Part shown: positions 19,066 through 26,520 of the stretch, in pieces
How the letters are laid out: each line of letters starts with the position of its first letter
Position numbering within the stretch: position 1 is the stretch's first letter
Assembly: GCF_003946885.1 (NCBI RefSeq)
Contig: NZ_RWKQ01000015.1
Coordinates: 671-55,110 of the forward strand
Source: Specibacter cremeus
Lineage (GTDB): Bacteria > Actinomycetota > Actinomycetes > Actinomycetales > Micrococcaceae
Direction of reading: 5' to 3'
Length of the DNA: 54,440 nt
Program-made: the position numbers and the translations under genes
Notes under the pieces: model-generated
Seen by the model: only the letters and a program-made list of their open reading frames with translations
The model's database searches: none
Told to the model about the DNA's origin: nothing

Positions 19066-20487
19066 CTAGGCTCGGGCGAATTCGGCGGTGGTGGCTCTCT
19101 CGCGTGCGGAGAAGCCGGTGCGATGGATGAACCGGCCAACGGGGCCGGGATCGGTGAAGGCGCCGTCATGGACCACGACGCGGCCGGCCGAGATGACCGA
19201 CGACGGCCAGCCGGCCAACACCCTGCCGTCGAAGGGGGAGAAGTCGGTGCCCATGTGCAGCCGGGACCCGTCGACGGTGCGCCGCTCCGCCGGGTCGAAG
19301 ATCACCAGGTCGGCGTCGTACCCGGCGGCGACGACGCCCTTGCCGGGAATGGCGTTGATCCGCGCCGGCCCGGTGGAGAAAACCTGGACGAAGTCCTCCA
19401 CGCGCGCGCCGGGGCGTTCCATCAGGGCCGTGAACACGACCGGCATGCGCGTCTCGACGCCGGGCAGCCCGTGCGGCATGGCCCGGATGTCGTCCATGCG
19501 GGCACGCTTTTGCGTCAGGTCGTAGCAGGAGTGATCCGACGCGACGGTGTGGATGGCGCCGTCGGCCAGGCGGTCCCGCAGGGCGGCGACGGTCTCGGCG
19601 CTGCGCATCGGCGGGCAGCAGGCGTACCACTCCGGGAACCTGTCGCCGTAGACTGACTCGTCCAGCGTCAGGTAGTGCGGGCACGTCTCGGAGAACGCGT
19701 GCTGTCCGCGCTCGCGGGCCCCGGTGACCAGGTCGACGGCGCCGGGCGTGGATTGGTGCACGAAGTACACCGGCGCGCCCGTGTACTCGGCCATGGCCAG
19801 CACCTCGCGGACGGATGCCTCCTCGGCCAGCTCGGGCCGGGTGCGGTGCAGATGCTCGATCCCGATCCGGCCGGAGTCCGCGTGCGCCGCCGTGCAGTCG
19901 GCGATGATCGGGTCGTGCTCGGCGTGGATGTATGTCAGCCCGTCCAGGCGCACCATTTCCCGCATGACCTTCAGGATGGTGTCGCCGTCGGCCATGGTGG
20001 ACCCGCGGTTGGTGGTGTACATCTTCACCGACCGCACGCCCTCGGCGGCCAGCTGCTCCAGCTGCCGGGGGACGGTCTCGTCCCAGGTCACGACCGCGGC
20101 GTGCAGCGCCACATCGCACCGGGACTGCCGCGCCAGGGCCTTCTTGTTGCGGGCCGCCGCCAGCGGTGTTTCGGTGCCGTCGCGGGGGATGCCGAAGTCC
20201 AGGATCGTGGTCGTCCCGCCCCAGAGCGCCGCCGTCGACGTCGTCGCATAGTCGTCGAGCGTGGCGTAGCCGCCGGTCACCTGGGCCACGTGGCAGTGGC
20301 CGTCGACGCCGCCGGGGATCACCAGCTTCCCCGCGGCGTCCACGGTCCGCGCGGCGGCCGGCACGGGCAGGGCCGCGTCGACCACGGCGTCGATGCGGCC
20401 GTCGGCGATGACGACGTGCGCGTGCCGCCGGCCGTCGGCGTTGACGACGGTGCCGTTGGCGATGACGAGTTCGGGTAGCGGGGCCAT
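19066..20487 (-). CDS. Hydantoinase / dihydropyrimidinase-family amidohydrolase
   Basis: The 473-residue cytosolic TIM-barrel amidohydrolase opens cyclic ureides or amides. Metal ligands read as HxH in VDGHCHV (His64, His66), a carboxylated lysine in SVKMY (Lys155), His188 in YIHAEHD, His244 in YFVHQS and Asp318 in ASDHS. A flanking beta-sandwich is formed by the N terminus and the C-terminal DLVIFDP segment. In typical hydantoinases a catalytic Tyr sits five residues after the lysine; here that place is Asn160, so substrate or mechanism may differ. It is followed 10 bases later by the maleate-isomerase-like gene and preceded by the racemase-like gene. No carbamoylase is nearby. Confidence 0.85.
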   Translation of the reverse strand: MAPLPELVIANGTVVNADGRRHAHVVIADGRIDAVVDAALPVPAAARTVDAAGKLVIPGGVDGHCHVAQVTGGYATLDDYATTSTAALWGGTTTILDFGIPRDGTETPLAAARNKKALARQSRCDVALHAAVVTWDETVPRQLEQLAAEGVRSVKMYTTNRGSTMADGDTILKVMREMVRLDGLTYIHAEHDPIIADCTAAHADSGRIGIEHLHRTRPELAEEASVREVLAMAEYTGAPVYFVHQSTPGAVDLVTGARERGQHAFSETCPHYLTLDESVYGDRFPEWYACCPPMRSAETVAALRDRLADGAIHTVASDHSCYDLTQKRARMDDIRAMPHGLPGVETRMPVVFTALMERPGARVEDFVQVFSTGPARINAIPGKGVVAAGYDADLVIFDPAERRTVDGSRLHMGTDFSPFDGRVLAGWPSSVISAGRVVVHDGAFTDPGPVGRFIHRTGFSARERATTAEFARA

Positions 20488-20496
20488 GGGCGTTTC

Positions 20497-21261
20497 CTAA
20501 CGTGCTGCCGCGGCCGACTGGACGTCGGTGAGGGCGGATTCGAGGGTCGGGGACAGGTTCTTGCGGGGTTTGCGTGGCGGCGGGGCGAAGGATCCGGCCC
20601 GGTGCGTCCCGGACGCCAGGCCGACGACGGCCTCGGCCAGGCGGATGCCGGCGGAAATGCCGTCCACCACGGGGACGGGGATCTGTCCCTCCAGGTCGCG
20701 GGCGAGTCCGGCCAGCGGCGCGCCGGCGAGTATGACGACGTCGGCCCCGTCCTCCGCGACCGCCCGCAGGCTCAGCGCCAGCAGGGTGTCCCGGAAATCC
20801 GACTGCACGGAGCCGATGCCGGTGAGCGTTTCGTTGATCGAGCGGATGGACGCCAGCCGGCCGGAGAATCCGAAGCGGTCCACGCAGTCCCGGTACCAGG
20901 CGGTGATGCGGGCGGAGATGGCGATGATGGAGAATTTCTGGCCCTGCAGCGCGGCGGCGCAGAGGGCGGCCTCGGTGATGCCGATGACCGGGACGTCGGC
21001 CAGTTCCTTCAGGGCCGGCATGCCCGGGTCGCCGAACGCGGCCACGACCACGCCGTCGACCTTTCCGTGGTGTTCGGCGATGATCTCGGCGACGGCGCCG
21101 GCGGCGAGGAGGGACTCGAAGCGTGTCTCGATGTACTCGACGCCGTGAGCGGCGGTGCGCACCACCAGTTCGGTGCCGGGGGATGCGGCGCGCCGGGACT
21201 CCACCTCGATGAGGCCCGTGACGTCGTCGCTGATGTTCGGGTTGATGACAAGCAGTTTCAT
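20497..21261 (-). CDS. Hydantoin-racemase-like Asp/Glu racemase superfamily protein
   Basis: The 254-residue protein has the HyuA/allantoin-racemase fold. It opens MKLLVINPNISDDVTGLI, with GVEYIETRFES, VVVAAFGDPGMPALKEL and ILAGAPLAGLA following. Family enzymes racemise the hydantoin carbon using two cysteines. By my alignment these positions are Ala75 (in AAFGDPG) and Gly180 (in LAGAPLAG). The only cysteines, Cys101 and Cys126, lie elsewhere. It could therefore be a binding or regulatory paralog or use different chemistry. Its start overlaps the GntR stop (ATGA), and it is 9 bases before the hydantoinase gene. A Pro/Lys-rich C-terminal tail (APPPRKPRKN) is unusual. Confidence 0.78.
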   Translation of the reverse strand: MKLLVINPNISDDVTGLIEVESRRAASPGTELVVRTAAHGVEYIETRFESLLAAGAVAEIIAEHHGKVDGVVVAAFGDPGMPALKELADVPVIGITEAALCAAALQGQKFSIIAISARITAWYRDCVDRFGFSGRLASIRSINETLTGIGSVQSDFRDTLLALSLRAVAEDGADVVILAGAPLAGLARDLEGQIPVPVVDGISAGIRLAEAVVGLASGTHRAGSFAPPPRKPRKNLSPTLESALTDVQSAAAAR

Positions 21262-21941
21262 GGTTTCTTCCGTTGCTGGCCCAGGTCGATGGGGCCGGAG
21301 TTGTCCGGGAACTGGGTCCGGTATTTGTCGATGTGGCAGGCCGACTGGGCCGCCGCCTTCTCCGGATCGCCGCTGGCGATCGCCAGGTAGAGGGCACGGT
21401 GTTCCTGGACGAGTTCGGGCAGGTCGCTGACATGCCGGAAAAGCCAGTGCATGCGGCCTTGCAGTGGTTCCAGCGCGGAGCGCAGGAAGCCGTTGTCGGC
21501 GATCCGGGTGATGGCGTCGTGGAAGTCGCTGTTGGCCCGGAACGTGTCCACCAGCGATCCCTTCGCCAGGAATTCCTCGGCCTCGTCCAGGAGCCGGGCG
21601 AGCTCCCGGAGGTCGGCGGCGGTGGCCCGGGCCGCCGCCAAGCGGCAGGCGAGCACCTCCAGGGAGTTCCGGACGTCGAACAGGTCCTCGACGTCCTTCG
21701 CGCTGAGCGAGCTGACCTCGGCGCCGCGGCCGTTCCGGTCGCTGATGACGCCTTCCTGGCGCAGCATCCGCAACGCCTCGCGCACCGGCAGCCGGGAGAC
21801 GTTGAATTCGGCGGCCAGGTCCCGTTCCACGAGCCGGGTGCCGGGGGCATAGTGGCCTTCAAAGATCCGGGTGCGAACCACATCGCGGACGGTCTCGCGA
21901 AGCGGTGGTTCCTTGGCCCGCGTTTCCTGGGGAGTCTGCAT
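21258..21941 (-). CDS. GntR-family regulator, FCD subfamily (hydantoinase operon)
   Basis: The 227-residue protein has a winged helix at residues about 15-80: RIFEGHYAPGTRLVERDLAA and EFNVSRLPVREALRMLRQEG. A seven-helix FCD domain follows with metal-site signature residues in RANSDFHDAI, EPLQGRMHW and LVQEHRALYLAIASGD, where Asp/His/His positions normally bind a metal. Located inside the operon it should control, it probably binds the twin GGGATCCC boxes upstream of the MFS gene. It is coupled to the racemase-like gene by a four-base overlap, and lies 66 bases after the MFS stop. Confidence 0.88.
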   Translation of the reverse strand: MQTPQETRAKEPPLRETVRDVVRTRIFEGHYAPGTRLVERDLAAEFNVSRLPVREALRMLRQEGVISDRNGRGAEVSSLSAKDVEDLFDVRNSLEVLACRLAAARATAADLRELARLLDEAEEFLAKGSLVDTFRANSDFHDAITRIADNGFLRSALEPLQGRMHWLFRHVSDLPELVQEHRALYLAIASGDPEKAAAQSACHIDKYRTQFPDNSGPIDLGQQRKKP

Positions 21942-22007
21942 GATGTGTGTCCGTTCGGGTAGTTGGTGGCGACCATGCCGCCGGCGGCGGCATGTGGTGG
22001 GTGGGGT

Positions 22008-23357
22008 TCAGACGGGGAGGCGCTTGTTGTAGTTCAGGACAAGGACCGAAACACCCATGATGATGGCCGCACCGACAAAGTAAAGCAAGGCCCACGTGAA
22101 CGACCCGGTGGCGCCGACGATCAGGCCGACGACGATGGGGGTGACGAAGCCGGAGATGTTGCCGCTGAAGTTCATGGCGCCGCCCAGGATGCCGGCGTTG
22201 GTGCGCCCGCCCAGGGTCGCCGGGACACCCCAGAACAGCCCGACCCAGCGCAGGAAGAACAGCACCACGGACAGGAGGACGACGGCGGTCAGCGGGTCCG
22301 CGACGAGGGTCACCCCGACGAGCCCGGCGACGACGATGACGCTGGACGTGCCGAGCAGGGTTCGCATGACCTTGTTGGCCGAGGCGCCCCTGCTGATCCA
22401 CTTGTCGGCGAGGGTGCCGCCGAGGATTTCCCCGACGAAGCCGGCGCCGAAGATGACGAACGTGGACCAGCCGATGGTGCTCAGGTTGAAGTGCTTGGCC
22501 TCGGACAGGTACAGCGGACCCCAGGTCAGCAGGCCGTAGAAGACGCCGTTGAAGCCGAGCCAACCGAGGCACATGGCCCAGAAGGAACGGAACTTCAGGT
22601 AGGGGAGCAAGCCGCGGCGGCCCCGGCTGCCGGCGCGTTCGGCGGCGGCATCCTCTGCCGCGTGCGATGCCTCGATGTAGGCGGCCTCGGCCTCGTTGAC
22701 GCCGGGGTGCTGGCGCGGGGTGTCGCGGACATACCAGTAGACGGCCAGGCCCATGAGGACGGTGGCGGCGCCGGCGATGATGAACGACCAGCGCCAGCTG
22801 CCGGTCGCCGCGATGAGCCCGGCAATGACCAGGCCGCCGACGCCTGCGCCCAAGGGTGCACCGGCGTCGAGAATGGTGGCGCCGCGGCCGCGCTCCTTGG
22901 AGTGCATCCAGATGGCGTTGAGCTTGCCGCCGGAGGGCATGACACCGGCCTCGGTGACGCCGATGCCGAGGCGCGCGATGAACATGCTGAGGAATCCACC
23001 GGCCAGGCCCGAGGCGGCCGTGGCCGCGCCCCAGCCGAAGCAGGAGGCGGTGATGATCTTGCGGGGGCCGAACTTGTCAATGAGCCAGCCGACGGGGATC
23101 TGCATCAGGGCGTAGGTCCAGAAGAACGCCGAGAGCAGCAGGCCGACCAATTCGGGCGGCAGGTGGAAGTCCTTCTGGATGATGGGCAGGGCAACCGAGA
23201 TGGAACCGCGGTCGAGGTAGTTGACGGTCACCAGGATGAGCAACAGGATGAAGAGCTTCCACCGGACGTTGGTGCGTCGTTGCACGCCGTCCCTGGCGCC
23301 CGTCCGTGGCGAGTCCTGGATTGATGAGTCGGTCGTTTCAGTACCTGGGAGAGACAT
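22008..23357 (-). CDS. MFS transporter, anion:cation symporter (ACS)-like
   Basis: The 449-residue protein has 12 predicted helices. The first helix ends in VNYLDRGSISVALP, a hallmark of the ACS/phthalate-permease group. The loop 2-3 motif is GWLIDKFGPRK, and helix 4-5 has RLGIGVTEAGVMPSGGKLN. A central cytoplasmic loop carries an acidic and then basic stretch. This group imports organic anions such as hexuronates, tartrate or phthalate; here the operon suggests a hydantoin, ureide or related acid. GAAGGAG precedes the ATG. It is the first gene of the operon behind a clear promoter and operator. Confidence 0.87.
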   Translation of the reverse strand: MSLPGTETTDSSIQDSPRTGARDGVQRRTNVRWKLFILLLILVTVNYLDRGSISVALPIIQKDFHLPPELVGLLLSAFFWTYALMQIPVGWLIDKFGPRKIITASCFGWGAATAASGLAGGFLSMFIARLGIGVTEAGVMPSGGKLNAIWMHSKERGRGATILDAGAPLGAGVGGLVIAGLIAATGSWRWSFIIAGAATVLMGLAVYWYVRDTPRQHPGVNEAEAAYIEASHAAEDAAAERAGSRGRRGLLPYLKFRSFWAMCLGWLGFNGVFYGLLTWGPLYLSEAKHFNLSTIGWSTFVIFGAGFVGEILGGTLADKWISRGASANKVMRTLLGTSSVIVVAGLVGVTLVADPLTAVVLLSVVLFFLRWVGLFWGVPATLGGRTNAGILGGAMNFSGNISGFVTPIVVGLIVGATGSFTWALLYFVGAAIIMGVSVLVLNYNKRLPV

Positions 23358-23500
23358 GGCTACTCCTTCACATGGAAATTGATGAGGGGTGGTCGTGCGC
23401 GTGCCGCCGTGGCCTGTGGCGGCTGGGATCATGACCCCGACAGCCCACGGCCCGGGATCACGAGAGGACCAGGGCTGCGGGAGCCGGAGAAGCTTCTTTT

Positions 23501-23524
23501 GGGATCCCGGTTTGGGATCCCAAA
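23501..23524. promoter_or_regulatory. Twin GGGATCCC operator boxes
   Basis: Two palindromes lie next to each other: GGGATCCC at 23501-23508 and the perfect 14-mer TTTGGGATCCCAAA at 23511-23524, with centres 13 bases apart. They overlap the expected transcription start of the promoter at 23529-23557. This is the position and symmetry expected for repression by the operon's own GntR/FCD protein. Confidence 0.75.
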
Positions 23525-23528
23525 TACA

Positions 23529-23557
23529 AATCTAGAAGTGGCGCACGCCACAGTCAA
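23529..23557 (-). promoter_or_regulatory. Sigma-70-type promoter of the MFS-hydantoinase operon
   Basis: On the reverse strand, TTGACT (23557-23552) and TAGATT (23534-23529) are separated by 17 bases, matching -35 and -10 consensus at 5/6 and 4/6. The spacer contains GTGGCG-TG-CGCCAC, a 6-base-pair inverted repeat that could bind a second factor. The predicted start is near 23522, inside the GGGATCCC boxes, leaving about 165 bases of leader. Confidence 0.65.
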
Positions 23558-23639
23558 GGCATATGTTGGGCTGAAATTTCATGCCAAAGCGAGCCGGCTG
23601 GTATTCCAGCAGGACAATCGCACGATTCGCGCGGCGTTC

Positions 23640-23795
23640 CTACCGCTCGAGGTCCTCGTCGTCGAAGTCGGCCGGCTCGTAGTCGTCGTGGTCCACCAGG
23701 TCGGGGTCGTCGACGTCCTCGAAGTCGTCCTCGGGGGAGTCCTCGACGTCGTCGTCCTCGATGTCCTCGTCACGCGGTTCTGGCATGGTGCTCAT
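23640..23795 (-). CDS. Small, extremely acidic protein
   Basis: A 51-residue frame from the ATG at 23795 reads MSTMPEPRDEDIEDD and continues as an almost uninterrupted run of Asp and Glu, ending LER. Well over half the residues are acidic. The DNA is a GAC/GAG-like low-complexity tract, so translation is unproven. Similar short acidic proteins occur in high-GC actinobacteria, but I cannot assign a function. Upstream Met codons would add a different-looking 29 residues and are less likely. Confidence 0.45.
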   Translation of the reverse strand: MSTMPEPRDEDIEDDDVEDSPEDDFEDVDDPDLVDHDDYEPADFDDEDLER

Positions 23796-23850
23796 GGATC
23801 CAGCGTAGGCCGGTCCTTCGCGGCAGGGAACGGCCTTGTCCGCATTGCAA

Positions 23851-24063
23851 TCACGGGAATTCCCGCAGCGATTCGGCGGCATCGAATTCCCGCAGCATCG
23901 TCATGGTCTGCTTCTCGACCTGGCGGATCCGTTCCCGGGTGACGGCGAACACGCGGCCGATCTCGTCGAGCGTGTGGACCCGGCCGTCGGCCAGCGCCTC
24001 CTGCTGCCACGGGTAAAGGAAGCCGTAGTCGTCGGCGGTGCTCGCCGCGCCGTGCGGAACCCA
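23851..24063 (-). pseudogene. Sigma-70 region 4 remnant
   Basis: An open frame without a usable start codon ends at 23851. It contains [20 protein letters not shown] followed by [11 protein letters not shown]. This is the helix-turn-helix of region 4.2 of primary-type sigma factors, which binds the -35 element. Regions 1-3 are missing and the preceding residues ([15 protein letters not shown]) are not the normal region 4.1. It abuts the DUF898 gene stop at 24077. Either it is a truncated sigma gene or a stand-alone small protein with a non-standard start; the first is more likely. Confidence 0.6.
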
Positions 24064-24076
24064 CCTTCGACGGGTT

Positions 24077-24472
24077 TTACGCGAAGACCGTCTTCTCCAA
24101 CTGCCACTTGGTCATCCGCGGGTAGACCCAGAAGGAGTAGATGCCGAGGGTGATGACGATCAGCAGCAGCCACTTGACCCAGAGGCCGAAGATGCCCCAT
24201 CCGGTGCCGATGAAGGCGAGCTGCCGGCCATACAGGTAGGTGTTCTTGGCCCTCCAACGTTCCACCAAGACCACGGCAAACGGGTAGCAGATGCCCAGCG
24301 TGAATACCGTGACGAGCACTCCGAGGATTTGGGTGCCGAACCAGGTGGCCGCGCCACCACGGAACTCGTGGATCTGGACACCGGCGGGAATGACGTGGAG
24401 CGGGTTGCCCGGCAGTGGCGCGATGGCCGCCGGCGGAGCGGGCGGCAAGGGCGGTGATTGGTCAATGGTCAT
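24077..24472 (-). CDS. DUF898 family membrane protein
   Basis: The 131-residue protein has a Pro/Ala-rich cytoplasmic N terminus, then [40 protein letters not shown] and [21 protein letters not shown], which is the pattern of DUF898 (YjgN-like) proteins with two or three membrane helices. It is shorter than the usual multi-repeat members and has one repeat. GAGGAG precedes the ATG. Function of the family is unknown. It is transcribed alone, divergent from the amidohydrolase across a 389-base interval. Confidence 0.78.
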   Translation of the reverse strand: MTIDQSPPLPPAPPAAIAPLPGNPLHVIPAGVQIHEFRGGAATWFGTQILGVLVTVFTLGICYPFAVVLVERWRAKNTYLYGRQLAFIGTGWGIFGLWVKWLLLIVITLGIYSFWVYPRMTKWQLEKTVFA

Positions 24473-24861
24473 GAGTTCTCCTCAATTGGTTGGGTGCGAG
24501 TGGGCCTGGCCGGATGGGCCGAGGCCCACGTGTTCCTGTCGGCCAGGGAATATAGGGAGTAAGGAGTCCACGATGAAGTCCGTGCACCATGCGGAATTGC
24601 GGGTCGGGCCCGGCACCCATCCCCGGTTCCCCGTTGATTCCCCAGATATTGCACGTTTCCCGGCCCGAAACCTGCATTATCTGGGGAACTGAGGGCGCCG
24701 GCACTCGGCCATTCGGTGCCGTCGACGGCCTTGAACGGGGGGCGGGTCCCTTCTCGGGGGAAGGTTCCCCCAACGACAACCCCCGTGCGCGCAATGACAA
24801 GGGCAAGCTGTGGCGTGCACCATAGTGTGAAGTGACCTGTTGTCGACGAAGGGACTCCGTC
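24473..24861. other. Intergenic interval without a supported gene
   Basis: Between the divergent DUF898 and amidohydrolase genes I see only the 51-bp palindromic element (24638-24688) and a GGGGGAAGGTTCCCCC hairpin near 24758-24773. Frames here have no family signature and translate the repeat. Confidence 0.7.
24638..24688. repeat. 51-bp palindromic element, copy 1
   Basis: The element begins TTCCCCAGATATTGCACG and ends CTGCATTATCTGGGGAA. Its arms are near-perfect reverse complements around a GTTTCCCGGCCCGAAAC centre. An identical 51-base copy is at 53316-53366, and a half copy at 54409. Dispersed identity indicates a mobile or actively maintained repeat. Confidence 0.92.
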
Positions 24862-26508
24862 ATGCCAGAACTGCGCGCCGATCTGCTGCTCGTCAACGGG
24901 GTCATCGACACGCTCGATCCCGGCTCCGGGACCACCGGCGCGCTCGCCGTGAAGGACGGGAAGGTGTTGGCGACCGGCAGCGAAGCCGAGCTGGCCCGCG
25001 GAGCCGACACCGCCGTCGTCGATCTTCACGGCGCCTACGTGATGCCCGGTCTGCTCGACGTGCACAACCACCACATGCTCGCCGGGCAGATGGACCTGTT
25101 TGAACTCGACGTGCCGCCCACGCTGGGCCTGGACGAGTTCCTGACGGCGGTCGCGGACTACGCGGCGGGGCTGGAGCCGGACGCGTGGATCGTGGGCGGC
25201 AGCTGGGGCTCGGGGCTGATGGCCGCCCTGAACACGGCCGAGGCGCTGGCGCGGCTGGACGCGGCCACGGGCGGGCGCCCCGCGCTGCTCAAGGACGACA
25301 GCAAGCACAACCGGTGGGCGAACACGCGCGCCATGGAGCTGGCCGGCATCGACGCCGCCACGGCCGAGCCGGACGGCGGGCAGATCCTCAAGGACGACGA
25401 CGGGCGCCCCACCGGCGTGCTGATCGAGGCGGGCGGCGTGCTGGTGGAGAAGACGCTCGCCGCGCTGCAGCCTGTGGACACGGCGGACCTGGCCAGGGCG
25501 GCCGCGCGCGGCATGGAGATCCTGCACTCGTACGGCGTGACCGGCTTCCAGGACGCGGCCGCGTCGCTGCAGCTGATGCGCGCGCTGAAGACGCTGGACG
25601 ACGACGGCGCGCTGCGCGCCTGGGTGGTCACGTCCATGCAGGCCAACGACTTCATCTTCGGCACCACGCCGCTGGGGGAGGACATCATCGCGCACCGCGA
25701 GGAGACGCGCAGCCCGCACCACCGGCCGGACTTCATCAAGATCTTCCTGGACGGGGTGCCGCCGGCGGGCACCGGCGCGTTCATCGAGCCGTACCTCGAC
25801 GGCGTCGGCTTCCCGGAGTGCCACTGCGGCACCACCACCATGGACCCGGCCGAGCTGGAGCGCTGGCTGCTGGGCACGGCCGAACGCGGCATCTCCGCCA
25901 AGATCCACTGCACCGGCGACGCATCCGTGCGCCTGGTCCTGGACACCGTGGCCAAGGTCCGCGCGGCCGGGTTCACGGCGCCGAAGTACCACATCGCGCA
26001 CGGCCAGTTCGTGCACCCGGACGACATTCCCCGGTTCGCGCAGTTGGACGTGACGGCCGACATCTCCCCGTCGCTGTGGTTCCCGGGCGTGATCTCCGAG
26101 GCGATAGCCACGGTGCTGCCGGCGGAGCGGGCGCAGCACATGCAGCCGAACAGGGCGCTGCTGGATGCAGGGGCCCGCATCGCGGGCGGGTCGGACTGGC
26201 CGGTGAGCGTCTCACCGAACGCATGGGAGGGCATCTACGGGCTGGTCACGCGGGCGGACCCGACCGGTGAATTCCCTGGCACCCTGTGGCCCGAGCAGGC
26301 GATCACGCTGGAGGAGGCCATCGCCGTCTACACCACCGCCTCGGCCGAGGCGATGGGGCTGGACGACGTGACGGGGTCGCTGGCGCCCGGCAAGTCGGCC
26401 GACTTCGTCGTGCTCAGCGACAACCCGCACGCGATCGACATCGACCAGGTCCGGCACATCACCGCCCGGCAGACCTGGTTCGCCGGGCAGCGGGTGTACG
26501 AGGCGTAA
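24862..26508 (+). CDS. Amidohydrolase, YtcJ-like
   Basis: The 548-residue metal-dependent hydrolase has an N-terminal beta-sandwich (LLLVNGVIDTLDPG) and the metal motif GLLDVHNHHMLAG near residue 70. A barrel follows with IVGGSWGSGL, LLKDDSKHNRWANTRAMELAG, FIKIFLDGVPP, KIHCTGDASVRL and HGQFVHPDD, then GGSDWPVS carrying the last metal Asp. This is the exoenzyme-regulatory/YtcJ-like branch, acting on N-acyl or ester bonds of unknown substrates. GAAGGGA precedes the ATG at 24862. A transporter gene follows after 12 bases, so the pair probably imports and hydrolyses one compound. No signal peptide is present. Confidence 0.85.
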   Translation: MPELRADLLLVNGVIDTLDPGSGTTGALAVKDGKVLATGSEAELARGADTAVVDLHGAYVMPGLLDVHNHHMLAGQMDLFELDVPPTLGLDEFLTAVADYAAGLEPDAWIVGGSWGSGLMAALNTAEALARLDAATGGRPALLKDDSKHNRWANTRAMELAGIDAATAEPDGGQILKDDDGRPTGVLIEAGGVLVEKTLAALQPVDTADLARAAARGMEILHSYGVTGFQDAAASLQLMRALKTLDDDGALRAWVVTSMQANDFIFGTTPLGEDIIAHREETRSPHHRPDFIKIFLDGVPPAGTGAFIEPYLDGVGFPECHCGTTTMDPAELERWLLGTAERGISAKIHCTGDASVRLVLDTVAKVRAAGFTAPKYHIAHGQFVHPDDIPRFAQLDVTADISPSLWFPGVISEAIATVLPAERAQHMQPNRALLDAGARIAGGSDWPVSVSPNAWEGIYGLVTRADPTGEFPGTLWPEQAITLEEAIAVYTTASAEAMGLDDVTGSLAPGKSADFVVLSDNPHAIDIDQVRHITARQTWFAGQRVYEA

Positions 26509-26520
26509 GGACACACACCC

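Noticed and set aside
24462-25010. Reverse frames across the DUF898-amidohydrolase interval
   Set aside because: They translate the 51-bp palindrome and the antisense of the amidohydrolase start.
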